Shown here: in pieces, positions 9,427 to 21,984 of the stretch | Layout of the letters: every line of letters starts with the position of its first letter | Position numbering within the stretch: the stretch's first letter is position 1 | From: Dama dama | Taxonomy: Eukaryota; Chordata; Mammalia; Artiodactyla; Cervidae | Direction of reading: 5' to 3' | Assembly (NCBI RefSeq): GCF_033118175.1 | Contig: NC_083692.1 | Span: 12,397,501-12,461,500, forward strand | DNA: 64,000 nt | Program-made: the position numbers and the translations under genes | Notes under the pieces: model-generated | What the model was told of the DNA's origin: nothing | The model's database searches: none | Seen by the model: the letters and a program-made list of their open reading frames with translations, nothing else

Positions 9427-10748
9427 AATGCCAAAGAATGCTCAAACTACCACACAATTGCCCTCATCTCACACGCTAGTAAAGTAATGCTCAAAATCCT
9501 CCAAGCCAGGCTTCAACAGTAAGTGAACCGTGAACTTCCAGATGTTCAAGTTGGATTTAGAAAAGGCAGAGGAACCAGAGATCAAATAGCCAACATCCGT
9601 TGGATCATCGAAAAAGCAGAATTACAGAAAAAAAAAAAAAGCAGATGTTACAGAAAAACATCTATTTCTGCTTTATTGACTATGCCAAAGCCTTTGACTC
9701 TGTGGATCAAGACAAACTGTGGGAAATTCTGAAAGAGATGGGAATACCAGACCCCCTGATCTGCCTCTTGAGAAATCTGTATGCAGATCAGGAAGCAACA
9801 GTTAGAACTGGACATGGAACAATAGATTTTTTCCAAATCGGGAAAGGAGTACGTCAAGGCTGTATATTGTCACCTTGCTTATTTAACTTATATGCAGAGT
9901 ACATCATGAGAAACGCTGGGCTGGATGAAGCACAAGCTGGAATCAAGATTGCTGGGAGAAATATCAATAACCTCAGATATGCAGATGACACCACCCTTAT
10001 GGCAGAAAGTGAAGAAGAACTAAAGAGCCTCTTGATGAAAGTGAAAGAGGAGAGTGAAAAAGTTGGCTTGAATCTCGACATTCAGAAAACTAAGATCATG
10101 GCATCCGATCCCATCATTTCATGGCAAATACATGGGGAAACAATGAGAGACTTTATTTTTTGGAGCTCCAAAATCACTGCAGATGGTGACTGAAGTCATG
10201 AAATAAAAAGACGCTTACCCCTTGAAAGAAAAGTTATGACCAACCTAGACAGCCTATTAAAAAGCAGAGACATTTCTTTGCCAACAAAGATCCGTCCAGT
10301 CAAAGCTATGGTTTTTCCAATAGTCATGTATGGATGTGAGAGTTGGACTATAAAGAAAGCTGAGCGCTGAAAAATTGATGCTTTTGAACTGTGGTGTTGG
10401 AGAAAACTCTTGAAAATCCCTTGGACTGCAAGGAGATCCAATCAGTCCATCCTAAAGGAGATCAGTCCTGAATATTCATTGGAAGGACTGATGCTAAAGC
10501 TGAAACTCCAATACTTTGACCACCTGATGCGAAGAGCTGACTCATTTGAAAAGACCCTGATACTGGGAAAGATTGAAGGCGGGAGGAGAAGGGGATGGCG
10601 GAGGATGAGATGGTTGGATGGCATCACCAACTCGATGGACATGTGTTTGGGTAAACTCCAGGAGTTGGTGTCGGACAGGGAGGCCTGGCATGCTGCAGTC
10701 CACAGGGTTGCAAAGAGACAGACACAACTGAGAGACTGAACTGAACTG
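9427..10748 (+). mobile_element. BovB LINE, 5'-truncated, plus strand
   Basis: Begins abruptly inside the BovB RT region ('ccaaagaatgctcaaactac') and runs to the family 3' end with repeated GAACT units near 10738-10748. No convincing target-site duplication was found. Confidence 0.88.
9523..10739 (+). pseudogene. BovB reverse-transcriptase ORF fragment, disrupted
   Basis: Open pieces in more than one frame cover the RT and C-terminal region. The N-terminal piece reads NRELPDVQVGFRKGRGTRDQ. After an A-run (9628-9640) that shifts frame, 9600-10193 encodes FIDYAKAFD (motif A aspartate kept), GVRQGCILSPCLFN, LRYADDTTLM (motif C) and IQKTKIMAS. It ends at an internal TGA at about 10191-10193 where the family usually has a cysteine codon. 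The rest continues to RMRWLDGITNSMD. There is no endonuclease domain. Frameshift plus nonsense make it dead. Confidence 0.85.
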
Positions 10749-11034
10749 ATATTACCCCTTTACTAACTTTCAGTCAAGAAATTAAAAAAGCAGCATTATG
10801 ATAAAGAAGATAACACATTTTTCTAGCCCTCATTTTACCCAAGGTATGGCCCATTTCTATTACCATTTTTCCTCAGCTTCTATATTTATATACAATAATA
10901 ACTGTTAGCAAAGCATTAAATAGGCTACCTCACATTTGGGAAAAAATAATGTTAAGCACTAAATTTTACAGTCATGCATCCCTTAGATGTATGAGACTTG
11001 TGAGTCTCTGTGCAGAAATAATACATGATGTGCT
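10749..11034. other. Unassigned DNA
   Basis: No feature recognised between the BovB and a MIR. Confidence 0.4.
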
Positions 11035-11205
11035 CTGAAGTCAGAATAAACTGGTTTTGAGTCATTGTTCCACTTTATCAGCTATGTGACTTTCAGGGTA
11101 AATTATTGTCTTCTTTCAGTCTCAGCCTTGTGAGGATTAAATGAAATGGCATATATCATGTCCCCAGGACAGTGCTTGACACAATTTAGGAATACTGTCA
11201 GTGTT
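11035..11205 (+). repeat. MIR SINE remnant
   Basis: MIR-like order: 'cagctatgtgact', 'ctcagccttgtgaggattaaatgaa', 'gacagtgcttg'. Diverged and without visible duplications. Confidence 0.65.
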
Positions 11206-11957
11206 AGTCCCCTTTTTCTTCTCATCACAACACTAAAATATTTACTTGTAAGAGATATGAATAGTTTGATAATTAGAATCATGTGAAAAATCTATAACAT
11301 TTATCTTTACCTAGGCAGCATAATGTAAAAAGTCATGCTTTTGTCTACATGGATTAAGAGGCTATGAATTTTATTTTCAAAAAAGATGTTTGATTGGGAA
11401 TTTGTTTACCTTGCATAAGGCACACACACGTGCTATAAGTGAATTAATGACTTAACCCCATAGAAGGGATAGGAGAAAACTTGGGAGAATATTTTAGTTA
11501 TCTAGGATTAGGAACAAAGGCTTTCTTCATGGAACCGCAATTCAGGGATCATAAAAGAAAAGTGTGTCACATTTGATTATACTAAAATTTATGACCTCTG
11601 TATAGCAAAAACAAAAACAAAACTATAAAACAAAGAGTGAACTGTGAAATTTACTTATAATTCAGAAGCAAGGCTAATATTCTTAATATGTAAGGAGCTC
11701 CTACAAATCAACCAGAAAAGATGAACAACTTAGTACAGTAAACAAAAGTCCTGAAAGGGCAAAAGTCTAGGTTTTTAACTCACTATTTTCCTCAAAAATT
11801 CTTATGTTGGTAGTATTGAGTCCAAGTACTAAAGAATGAATATTAAACCATCTTTCTACTTGAATAGGAAGACAGTGTTTGTAATTAGACTCATTTTGTA
11901 TGAATGACTTTTTTTTTTTTTTTGAATGACTTTTCTTAACTGGCTGAGTATTTAGAA
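11206..11957. other. Unassigned DNA
   Basis: No gene. Poly-T run at about 11910-11922. Several short A-rich stretches. Confidence 0.4.
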
Positions 11958-11961
11958 CCTG

Positions 11962-12175
11962 TATGTGTATGCTCAGTTGAGTCTGACTCTTTGCAACTCC
12001 ATGGACTATAGTCTGCCAGGCTCCTCTGTCTATGAAATTTTCCAAGCAAGAATGTTGGAGAGGGTTGCCATTTCCTTCTCCAGGGAATCTCCCCAACCCA
12101 GGGACTGACCCTACTTTTCTTGTATTTCCTGCATTGGCAGGCAGGTTCTTTACCACTGCACAACCTGGGAAGCCC
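11962..12175 (-). mobile_element. Bov-tA SINE, minus strand
   Basis: On the minus strand the element starts with the tRNA-like head (GGGCTTCCCAGG type, 'aatgcaggaaat') and continues into the Bov-A body ('ggagaaggaaatggcaaccc'), ending near 'gagtcagactcaac'. A typical ruminant SINE, mobilised by BovB or L1 machinery according to family knowledge. Confidence 0.88.
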
Positions 12176-12349
12176 TTTTGTACCTATACGTTTCCTAAAA
12201 ATATTGTGTGAAAATTCTAGTTTTTTAAAACAGTGATCTTTTTAAACATCTGTTTTCTCTGCCTTCTTTGTCAGAGCGTTAGGGAACAGACACTGAACTC
12301 TTTCGTGATGACTCAGTCAGTCATTAGGAGCACTGATGTTTGTACTCCA

Positions 12350-12470
12350 TTCTGTAGTTGTTTGGTGGCTCGTCTCTTTGCAACCTCATGGACTGCAGCA
12401 CACCAGGCTTCTCTGTCCTTCACTGTCTCCCACAGTTTGCTCAAATTCATGCCCATGTACTCTACTGTAA
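12350..12470 (-). repeat. Bov-A/BovB 3'-end fragment, minus strand
   Basis: Contains 'tctttgcaacctcatggactgcagcacaccaggct' type sequence, the reverse of the BovB/Bov-A tail. Truncated on both sides. Confidence 0.75.
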
Positions 12471-12927
12471 AGGGGTGCAAAGAGGTTATAAAGGCTGTTT
12501 ACCTCAGTGCTTGTTAGGTTCAGGTTGCTATGCATTTTTAATTCTGAGGGAGATATTAAGGCCGACAACAAAAGACAATTATATTAATTAAAATTATCCT
12601 CGAAAATCCCTTAGGAAGTCTCTTCTATGGAGATCAAAGTACAGTCTCAGGAACTCCAGAACAGTTTCTCCTAGGCATTGGAAAGGATTGCTCTTTCTCT
12701 GATTGAGCCTCAGATAAGATAATTTTTTTCACTATGTGGTATCAGGTCTTGTGAAAAAATATCTGTACTTAAACTCTAAGGCACTTCCTTTGTGTTTATA
12801 CTTTATGAGAATGTACTGATTATATCCTCAGACATATCCTGTGAAATGTAAATATTTTATATCCATTTTACAGGTAGGGAATGGAGGCTTTGAAAAAGGA
12901 AATTCCTTACCAAGTAACGCATAGGTT
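12471..12927. other. Unassigned DNA
   Basis: No gene or named repeat seen. Confidence 0.4.
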
Positions 12928-12940
12928 ATAACATATGAGG

Positions 12941-13139
12941 GGGGCTTTCCAGGTACTGCTAGTGCTAAAGAACCCATCTACCGATTCAGGAGATGTAAGA
13001 GTGGTGGGTTTGATCCCTGAGTCAGGAAGAGCCTTTAGAGGAGGGCATAGCAACCCAATCTATTATTCTTGCCTGGAGAATCCCATGGACAGAGGAGCCT
13101 GGCATAGGGTCACAAAGAGCTGGACACAGTTGAACACAC
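12941..13139 (+). mobile_element. Bov-tA SINE, plus strand
   Basis: tRNA-like head, then the Bov-A body with 'cttgcctggagaatcccatgg' type sequence. Flanking copies of TATAACATATG (near 12928 and 13147) look like a target-site duplication with small differences. Confidence 0.85.
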
Positions 13140-13192
13140 ACGCAAGTATAACATATGGGAGAGACTGTGACTTGGATTTAAATTAATCCCAT

Positions 13193-13398
13193 GGGCTTCC
13201 CTGGTGGCTCAGATGCTAAAGAGTTGGCCTGCAATGCAGGAGACCCAGGTTTGATCCCTGGGTCGGGACGATCCCCTGGAGAAGGAAATGGCAACCCACT
13301 CCAGTATTCTTACCCGGAGAACCCCAGGGACAGAGGAGCCTGGTGGGCTATAGTCCATGGGGTCACAAAGAGTCAGACATGACTGAGTGACTCACATA
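13193..13398 (+). mobile_element. Bov-tA SINE, plus strand
   Basis: Near-consensus: GGGCTTCCCTGGTGGCTCAG head with 'tttgatccctgggtcggg' (B-box-like), the Bov-A body and an end at 'gactgagtgac'. It lies only ~50 bp from the previous SINE in the same orientation. Confidence 0.92.
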
Positions 13399-14640
13399 TG
13401 CTATATCAAATTTCTTAGAAGTGCACATTAAATAAAATGGTTCTGAGTGAGAGTCCAATAAACTTTTTATTGAATAAATTATTGAAGCTTTAGATATTAG
13501 CTTTGGGAGTGAATGTGTATTAGCTATTCAGAGATACAACTATCTTCTACTTCTCATCAGTATTCTGCCTAGGCGAGGTATTACTCTGCATATCTGCAGA
13601 GGTGATAAGTAAAGTATAAGGTGCCACAGTTTGCAAAGATATGTTTTTGATCATGTATGCAGCTTGCCACACTGATATTAGAGAAAACACATTATGATTG
13701 AGCAACAAATTTAAACAATTTCACTTTGCATTTCACATTTCTGTACTCTCATTGTCCTCATGAATCTTTCATTGTACCTCAGAATTGGGAAATAGAGTTG
13801 AGCATTTCAGGGAAGGAAGCTTTCCTGGGAAGGATGTCTATAATCAGCTGATGAAATGAATACAATTGGCTATGTATGATGGAACTCCTACCATATACGT
13901 CCCACAGAAAACCCTGAGTAAGGGAAAACAAAGCCACTACAGCATGTTTGCCATTTATTCATGATTGCTCAGTTCTTGACTCCAATACTCTGGCATCAAA
14001 AATGGTGAAATGAATAGCAAGCATTAAGGTGAGACCCTGAAAAACAGGAAATTTTATATAAACCCCTCTTGTGATTGTGATCAAATTACTTAATGTTTCT
14101 TTGTTCTTTCTCAGAGGAGATTAGCGAAGGAATCATTGTTGAAAACTCACTTCAAGCAATTAATCCTAATACTTACCCAAACGCTTTAGATTCTCATGAC
14201 ATCTAAACTTATTCTCATTCTCTTTTCAGTGCTCTCAGTGAGAGTTCCTTGTGTTCCTCTTAGGATGAGTCTTTTGTGTCTTTTCAGCCACGATTCATCA
14301 TCTCCTTTCCCCTCCTCCCTTCTGATGTCCTCCTCTCCTATCCATCTTCTTCCCAACTCCCTCACATGACTGCCGCACAGCTTAAATAGATCTACTGAAC
14401 TATGCCTTTAATCTGCTTTGCAGGGTCCATTTTGTTCTTTTTATGGACCTTGTATTGCTACAGAACTTCCTCCATTTTTAATGTGTGAGCTGCCATAAAG
14501 AGCTCTTATTTTTTCAGCATTTTAGTTGGACATTGTCCTAATTTCCCTGTTTTGTAAGTGTGTATGGACTGGCAGCTCCTTGTTTGATCCTTCCACCCAC
14601 TCTCTCTTCCCCTCATGCCTGAGAGAATGCCGCTTGTGGT
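13399..14640. other. Unassigned DNA
   Basis: No gene recognised. Contains a pyrimidine-rich section at about 14290-14360. ORFs are short. Confidence 0.4.
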
Positions 14641-14840
14641 CACGCTTTAGAAACCGTGGCTAAACCCACTCACAAGCTGGGTGACTTTGGGTTCTTTCAT
14701 AACTTCTTCCGTCTTAGTTTCTTATCTCCAAAATGCAAACGATAATAATAATAATATCTCTTTGAGTTGGTGTGAGGATTAAGCAAGATGATGCGTATGA
14801 AGTTTTGGCATATTGTATGCGTTCAGGAAATGTTGAACTA
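14641..14840 (+). repeat. MIR SINE remnant with (ATA)n
   Basis: 'aagctgggtgacttt', 'tcttatctccaaaatg', 'gtgaggattaagcaa' follow MIR order. A short ATA array sits at about 14742-14756. Confidence 0.65.
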
Positions 14841-15206
14841 TTGTTATGATCGCCACCATCTTGTTTCTCAGAAGTTCTTTCGTATTTGAAACATAATTTG
14901 TGCTTTGCAGTTTGTATTCACTTGGAAACAAATGTCTTGTGTTGTGCTGATTTCCGTTTTCCAACCCATTCATGGTCCTTGTATTTTTCTCTTCTAGCCA
15001 CTGCCCTATTTTTTTCCTTTCGATATCACAGAGTTTGACAGTATATTCTACATTGTCAGTTTTGAGTTTAGAATTTTAGAGGTCTTCAAATCTGAAGACT
15101 ATGGGGCCCCTGCTCCCAATATCTACCCATATATAAATCAAAGTAAAATTGCTTTTCAAAACAATTTCTGAAAGCAATGCAAAATTCCATAATGACTACC
15201 TGTAGG

Positions 15207-15421
15207 TTGTGTGTATGCGTGCTCAGTCATGTCCAACTCTTTGAGACCCCATGGACTGTAGCCCTCCAGACTTCTCTGCCCATGGAATTTCCCAGGCAAG
15301 AATACTGAAGTGGGGTGCTAGACTCCAGGGGGTCTTCCCAACCCAGGGATCAAACCCATGTCTCTTGCATCTCCTGAAGTGGCAGGTCGATTCTTTACCA
15401 CTAGTGAGACCTGGGAAGCCC
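15207..15421 (-). mobile_element. Bov-tA SINE, minus strand
   Basis: The reverse complement begins GGGCTTCCCAGG at 15421, has the tRNA-like head, then the Bov-A body, and ends at the 'gctcagtcatgtccaac' pattern. Confidence 0.88.
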
Positions 15422-15619
15422 TATACAGATGAAAAAATTATGAGCTTTAAATGATGAAATTAAAGATTTAAAATTTTAAGTTTATAAATTTCTGAATCAA
15501 TTCACTGAACTTGAACTTTTAGTTTTTTTAGAGGGACCACTGGTGATCTGTTATGAATTTCCATGTTAAATAATTCAGCCTTATAAGCCAGTTGCCATTT
15601 CCTTGTGAGACAGATGTTT

Positions 15620-15668
15620 ACACACACATACTAGTATGTGTGTGTGTGTGTGTATGTGTATATATATA

Positions 15669-15704
<36 letters not shown>
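15620..15704. repeat. Alternating purine-pyrimidine microsatellite with a palindrome
   Basis: 15620-15645 is a perfect 26-bp palindrome centred on CTAG, made from CA and TG units. From 15634 onward TG/TA dinucleotides alternate without a break to about 15703. It could form cruciform or Z-DNA; that is inference from the pattern. Confidence 0.9.
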
Positions 15705-15705
<1 letters not shown>

Positions 15706-15794
15706 CTATATATTCATAGTATTGTTCAAAGTACTTAAAATCTGGAGAAAGAAGATAAAAACAATTGTCATATCTGGCATTTGCTAGCAAGTTT

Positions 15795-15900
15795 TTATAT
15801 AGATTTCTCAACATCTTTGAGTCTCCTTTCCGGTCTGTGAAAATTGGGTCATAACAATATTTTCTTCTCAGTGTTGTTATGAAGATTAGGGAAGATTACA
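15795..15900 (+). repeat. MIR SINE fragment
   Basis: 'gtctgtgaaaattgggtcataa' followed by 'tgttgttatgaagattagg' resembles the MIR 3' half. Weak. Confidence 0.45.
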
Positions 15901-17260
15901 CAGACAACAGCTTTTGAGAGTTTATTACTCACTACATAACTTCAGTGAGTTAGATTTGGCATACTTTCTTTGTCTTATTAAACCGTTTAGGTATGAAATC
16001 AAGGTCGGTACTGAACAACTGTTACCTATCTATCCTCTGCTGTTCAGTAACTGGTCTGGGCTGCTTGCTGAGCACACTCTCTCTTTCCCACCAACACATG
16101 AACACCAAGAAGAAAGGCTCATTTCATGACAACGGGAAAGGTAAGGAGTAGATATGAGAAGCAATATTGATTCCATAGTCTTGTTGGGAGGTTTAAATGC
16201 AATTATTCGTAAATTACTCACCACATTGTCAAAGGTGGAAATGCTTGTGATTAGAAAATGCTAAATAAATGGGGCTATGTTGATTGCTGCTGATAAAGTC
16301 TTCAGAACCATAGTGCATTCCAATTTTTGGTCAACATAAAACAGGTTCAGGATTTGCAGTAAATGAGGGTGACAGTCAGACCAAGGAGAATATAGAATTA
16401 ACATGGAGGAAGATATAGTGTACATAGGGAATGGCATTAGTCCACATAATTTTCATGGATGGTGAATCTGGACAGTCAAACTTTTTTTTTTTTTAAATAC
16501 TATACTTTCTTGTTGCCTGTTATGGAGAATGGGTGATGTAGATTAGAAGATCTTTATTTTTCAGAGTGTCATGGGGTTTGGGGTACAATTTGGTGGTAGT
16601 TTCTGAGGCAGAGTTGAAATTTTCAGCATTCTAAAGGGGAAAAGTATTTGAAGATCCTGAGAAAACTGGCGAGGAAAAGAGTCAACAAGGCTGGTCAGTG
16701 TGTGGTGAAAGAGAAGAGGAAGAAAAATCCTGGATTTGGAAAAGAAGTCTCTAATGGGTACCTTTAGACATTTTAGAAGAATATGCAATTTAAATCTCTT
16801 TCTCCATATTCCCAACAAAATCTTCAGTAAAATCTGCACTACCCGTGAATGATTTGGTGTAGATGCATTGTTTAGAAGAACTATGAAACACAGATATACC
16901 TCTAGTACCGATAACATGAGGTAGTGCAGAACTGGTGCATTTAAGAACATCTGAGTCACACTCTGCCTTTCCGTCTGTCTTTTTACTCATTGTTCTCAGA
17001 GGCTTGTTTTGTAAAGAACAGGCTTCCTCATTCATAGCTTTTTTATACCCAGATTTGAAATCATCTTAGAGTTAAATTCTTAATACTAGAACCCCCTAAT
17101 CTACCTTAACTTGCCATAGAATATGCACACTACTTTGATATGTGGGCTTAGATAGATATAGTCCAAGGGAAGAGCAGGTGAAATCAGAGTGGTAATGATA
17201 GTAGCAATAATTGCTGCTGGCTGTGAGAGATGCATAGAATAATGGTATAATGAAAAAAGA
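15901..17260. other. Unassigned DNA
   Basis: Open frames up to 132 codons (16561-16959, minus) have no recognisable motif and no paired exon signals that I trust. Poly-T run near 16482-16493. Confidence 0.4.
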
Positions 17261-17261
17261 T

Positions 17262-17392
17262 CCATGTAATTTTTCAGTTGGATCAAGGTTCTGTCATTAT
17301 TTGCAGTGTGACCTCAATCAACTTATGTAACGTCTCCAAAGTTTTGGTGTTCTCATCCATAAACCCTCTCCTCATAGAGTTGTAAAAGACTC
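17262..17392 (+). repeat. MIR SINE fragment
   Basis: 'gcagtgtgacctcaatcaactta' and 'catagagttgtaaaagac' fit a degraded MIR. Weak. Confidence 0.45.
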
Positions 17393-19435
17393 ACAAAGAA
17401 AGGCAACAGTGATGGAAAAGCAACAGGTTGAAAGAATCCAACAAAAAGCATCACTGTTTATTAAAACGAATGATATTTTTTCCCTAGATTTTAGTGAAGT
17501 GGTAGTCCTCTGGCTAAATATTTAATTTTAATTGTAGAACATGGCTAGTTATACTATATACCAAAAGAAAGATGCACTTTTACAAATGTTAATTTATTCT
17601 CTTTTGTAAGAAATTATTCGTGATAGTCAAAAAAATCTTCAGATAGTTTCATTTTTCATTATAATTGTGAATAATCTAGTAAGTTTATGTAAGATTCAGG
17701 TATTTACAGCAGTAGATAGTATTGACTGCCTACCTATGTGTGGAACTCAATTTTTAAAAATTATCATTATTCAACTACCAAGAGGATAAACAATTTGCCA
17801 GTTTCTTTAGGCACAATCTGATACTGGTAAATTGAACAATTCTAAAACCAATTATATGCATCACAAAATGGCAATAGAAATATGCTCCATTTACAAACGT
17901 GCTCTTTAGATTTTTATTACTCAGCACGTTAGCTTAAGGTGTAGTTCAACTACTAAAGAGAGGATGACTGACCCTTTTATTAGACATAGAACATGAAATC
18001 ACTCATTCTCCCCAGTGAGCTTCAAATTTCTAGTGCATCTGGAACTAGGCAATGCCAACCAATTTGAAAAGGAAACAATCACAATCTCTTTGCCAATATT
18101 TTCTGTCTTAATAGAACTGAAGATTATGAATAACATTTTTCCTTTCGCTGTTGCTGGGCAAAAGTTTTACCTTCTCTAAATCTTGCTTACATAACAAATG
18201 TAGTGGTACTTGAGAAATACAATGGATCATAATGGTTGTTTTGTAGCACTGTCTTTATTGAAGAAAATGTTTACCCCAGTATTTCAACATTTATGAAATA
18301 AACAAGGGAGTTAACAAGAGAAGTTACTTTCAAGTTTCTTGATTCATGACACTGTGGGATGTTTAGCTGTGGGAGTATCTTTAAAGTTTCTGTTCCTATT
18401 ACAAGGGATGATCAAAGGCTAAGTATAACTAGGACTCCCCCTGAGCAACCAATATACAATCATTTAGTAAATAAGAGGGAAATTAGAAGGCTTATATGAT
18501 AAAGTATTTTTTTTCCAAGTAGAATTTAAAAGTTAACAGGGGCCAGATGAAAATTAATATAATTAATAGAATCCATTATTAAGGATGGATGGCCTGATCC
18601 AGTGCTTTAACAAGCATGTTTATTCATCTTCAAAGTCTAGGGAAAATGCTTTTGAAATTAGGTCAAAAGGAGAAGTGGTTTGTCTTATTATATGATCTAA
18701 TATTGCTTGAATTCTATATTGTAAGGTAACAGACCACAACAAAGATACTATAAGATTTGCTTAAATTTCAAAGAAAAGCATAAAAGACTCATTCTGCAGA
18801 GTTGAGAATTTATGTGATTCCTTTACAGTTGATTCCAGGGCTTCTTAAAGATCTTAATGACAATAGGTTTTCTGATTTTTTCATATCTTACCTTAAGCAA
18901 TTTTTGATGTATTAAAATTAAAGTTATTGCAAATACTATCAATCTTTTTTTTTTTTTTATCAAATAAGGGAAACCTGCGTTATAACATTTTAAAAATTGG
19001 TTATGTGATTTTTGGTTTGTCAGGTATTAACTTGTATATTCTTATAAGTTAAATGCTATTATATTGATATATAACCATTTCAAGAATTAAGCTGCAATTG
19101 ACTGGTTACATGACAAATGTATAAAATTACATTTGTAGGCGTTAAATTGAACACGTGTGAATTTCAATTTTTCAGTTTTCATATTTTGGAGCAAATAGAT
19201 ATTTTTATATCTTTAGTATTTTTGTAGTCTTTGCGTCTTGGTTCCACAGATAAACACATTTTAAAAAATCCCAGGTCATTTCTTTGTATTCCTCCTATGT
19301 TTCACAACTGATTGCTTATTACCTAGCATGTGTTTGCTATTGCTGAAAACTAACTGATTATAAAGTGCCATAAAATATGGTTATATTTTTAACTTTGAAA
19401 TATTTGGGTAGCCATTTTTGGCATAATTAATCATG
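17393..19435. other. Unassigned AT-rich DNA
   Basis: Two kb with no gene and no repeat I can name. Poly-T at about 18944-18957. Confidence 0.4.
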
Positions 19436-20112
19436 AGCTTGAAGCTCAATATTCAGAAAACTAGGATCATGGCATCCGGTCCCATCACTTCATGGGAAAT
19501 AGATGGGGAAACAGTGGCTGACTTTATTTTTTGAAGCTCCAAAATCACAGCCATGAAATTAAAAGATGCTTACTCCTTAGAAGGAAAGTTATGACCAACC
19601 TAGACAGCATATTAAAAAGCAGAGACATTACTTTGTCAACAAAGGTCCATCTAGTCAAAGCTGTGGTTTTCCAGTAGTCATGTATGGATGTGAGAGTTGG
19701 ACTATAAAGAAAGCTGAGCACTGAAGAATTGATGCTTATGAACTGTGGTGTTGGAGAAGACTCTTGAGAGTCCCTTGGACTGCAAGGAGATCCAACCAGT
19801 CCATCCTAAAGGGGATCAGTCCTGGGTGTTCATTGGAAGGACTGATGTTGAAGCTGAATCTCCAATACTTTGGCCACCTGATGTGAAGAACTGACTCATT
19901 TGAAAAGACTCTGATGCTGGGAAAGATTGAGGGCAAGAGGAGAAGGGGACAACAGAGGATGAGATGGTTGGATGGCATCACCGACTCAATGGACATGGGT
20001 TTGGGTAAACTCCGGGAGTTGGTGATGGACAGGGAGGCCTGGCATAATGCGGTTCATGGGGTTGCAGAGTCAGACACGACTGAGTGACTGAACTGAACTG
20101 AATTGAACTGAA
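19436..20112 (+). mobile_element. BovB LINE 3' fragment, plus strand
   Basis: Starts at 'cttgaagctcaatattcagaaaac', runs through the C-terminal ORF region and ends in repeated GAACT units (20087-20110). An internal deletion after 19540 removes about ten bases relative to the other copies. The frame is broken, so it is inactive. Confidence 0.87.
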
Positions 20113-20154
20113 TCCTGACAGTTTGTACCTAATGACAGGCATTAAAGAGTTAAC

Positions 20155-21553
20155 CTCTTGTAGAGTCAGTGTATATTCTTATCAAAATTCCAACTAGTTA
20201 TTTTGGAGAAATTGACAACCTGATCCTAAAATTCACAGAAAAATGACAGAGGATCAGACTAGCCAAAACAATTTTGAAAAAGAAGAACAAAGTTGAAAGA
20301 CACACATCCCCATTTTAAATAAAACCTACTATAAAACTTTAGCAATGAAGACAATATGTCATTCTGGCTCAAGAATAAACATGTAGATCAATGGGATAGA
20401 ATTAAGAATTTGGAAATAAACCCTAGACTTTTGGTCAATTGATTTCTGACTAAAGGGCCAAGTCAATTCAATAGAGGAAAGAATAGTTTTTTCAACAAAA
20501 CGTATTGGGATAGCTAGATATTCATGTGCATAAGAATGGATTTAGATTTCTACCTAATATTATACACAAAAATGAACTCAAGGTAGATTATAGACTTAAT
20601 ATAAAAGTTAAAACTAAAAAGTTATCAGAAGTAAGCAGTATTAGGGTGAGGCAATGATTTCTTAGAAATTACATCAAAAACATAATTACTAAAAGAGAAG
20701 ATTGATAAGTTGTGCTTCGTGACAATGAAAGACTTCTGTGTTTCAAAGAACACCATGAAGAAAGTGAAAAGACAACCAGCAGAATGAGAGAAACATTTGC
20801 AAGTCATATAACTGATTCTTAAATCTAGAATATACAAAGAATGCTTCCAACTCAATGAGACAAGCAGCTCAATTAAAAAATGGACAAAGGATTTGAATAG
20901 TCAGTGCTCCAAAGATATATGAATGTTGAATATGCACGTGAAAAGATATTGAAAATCATTAGTTTAGGAAAATGCAAATCAGAACCACAGTAAGATGCCA
21001 CTTTATGTTCACTGAATAGCCATAAAGAAAAAGAGAGAAAATAGCAACTGTTAGTGAAGTTGTGAGAAATTTGAACTCTCGTACATTGCTGGTGGGATTA
21101 TACAATTTATCACCACTGTGGAAAACTATTTAGCAGTTTCTCAAAAAGTTAAGCATAGAGTTACCATATGACTCAGTATTGCCACTCCTAGATACCTACC
21201 CAAGAGAAATGAAAACATATGTTCACACAGAAATGTGTATAAAGATGTCCATAGCAGCATTATTTATTAGTAGCCAAAAAAGTGGAAACATCCCAAATAC
21301 CCACCAATTGATAAATGGATAAACAAAATATGGTAAAGCCATACAATAGAATATTATTCTATAATAAAAAGGAATTAATTACTGCTACATGCTATAATCT
21401 ATTGCCACATGCTGTAGCATTGATGAACCTCAGAAACAGTATGCTAAATGAAAGAATCAGTCACTAAATATCACATAGGGTATGCTTCTGTTTATTTGAA
21501 ATGCTCAGAATAAGCTAATCTACAGAGACAGAAAGTAGATTAGTAGTGGCCTA
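20155..21553 (+). mobile_element. Old L1M ORF2 3' region and 3'UTR, plus strand (part 1)
   Basis: Diverged L1 ORF2 sequence, recognisable at 'atcaatgggatagaatt', 'aaagtgaaaagacaaccagcagaatg', 'ggtgggattatacaatt' and 'catatgactcagtattgccactcc'. Many frameshifts and stops. A Bov-tA SINE interrupts it at 21554-21760. Confidence 0.8.
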
Positions 21554-21760
21554 TTGGCTTCCTTGATGGCTCAGAGGGTAAAGTGTTTACCTGCAATGCA
21601 GGAGACCTGGGCTCGATCCCTGGGTTGGGAAGATTCCCTGGAGAAGGAAATGGCAACCCACTACAGTATTCTTGCCTGGAGAATCCCATGGATGGAGGAG
21701 CCTGGTAGGCTACTGTCCATGGGGTCACAAAGGGCTGGACATGACTGAGCGACTTCACTT
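21554..21760 (+). mobile_element. Bov-tA SINE nested in L1M, plus strand
   Basis: Complete head and body ('aatgcaggagacctggg', 'ggagaaggaaatggcaaccc', 'catgactgagcgactt'). L1M sequence resumes after it. Confidence 0.9.
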
Positions 21761-21955
21761 TCTACTTTTCTATGGAGGAAGAGGTGATGGGGTTGATGGG
21801 AGTGACTACTAAGAGGCATGAACTTTCTTTATGGTGTGATGAAAATGTTCAACAATAAGATCATGATGATCATTGTGCAACTCTGTAAATATACTAAGAT
21901 ACATTGAATTGTATACTTAAAATGAATGAGTTTTGTGGTAGATAAAGTATATATC
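21761..21955 (+). mobile_element. L1M 3'UTR, plus strand (part 2)
   Basis: 'gtgtgatgaaaatgttc', 'gtgcaactctgtaaatatactaa' and 'gaattgtatacttaaaatg' are typical of old L1M 3' ends. This is the continuation of the 20155 element. Confidence 0.75.
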
Positions 21956-21956
21956 A

Positions 21957-21980
21957 GTGTGTGTGTGTGCGCACGCGCTC
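21957..21980. repeat. (GT)n-(GC)n alternating tract
   Basis: GT repeats passing into GCGCACGCGC, an uninterrupted purine-pyrimidine alternation of about 24 bp. Confidence 0.8.
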
Positions 21981-21984
21981 TCGG

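Noticed and set aside
13193..13280. tRNA-like A and B box sequence
   Set aside because: It is the head of a Bov-tA SINE, as at many other sites here; no cloverleaf gene is expected.
15581..15814. 77-codon minus-strand frame with His/Thr repeats
   Set aside because: Produced by the TG/TA microsatellite.
16561..16959. 132-codon minus-strand frame
   Set aside because: No recognisable motif, an overlapping frame of similar length, and no splice or promoter context.
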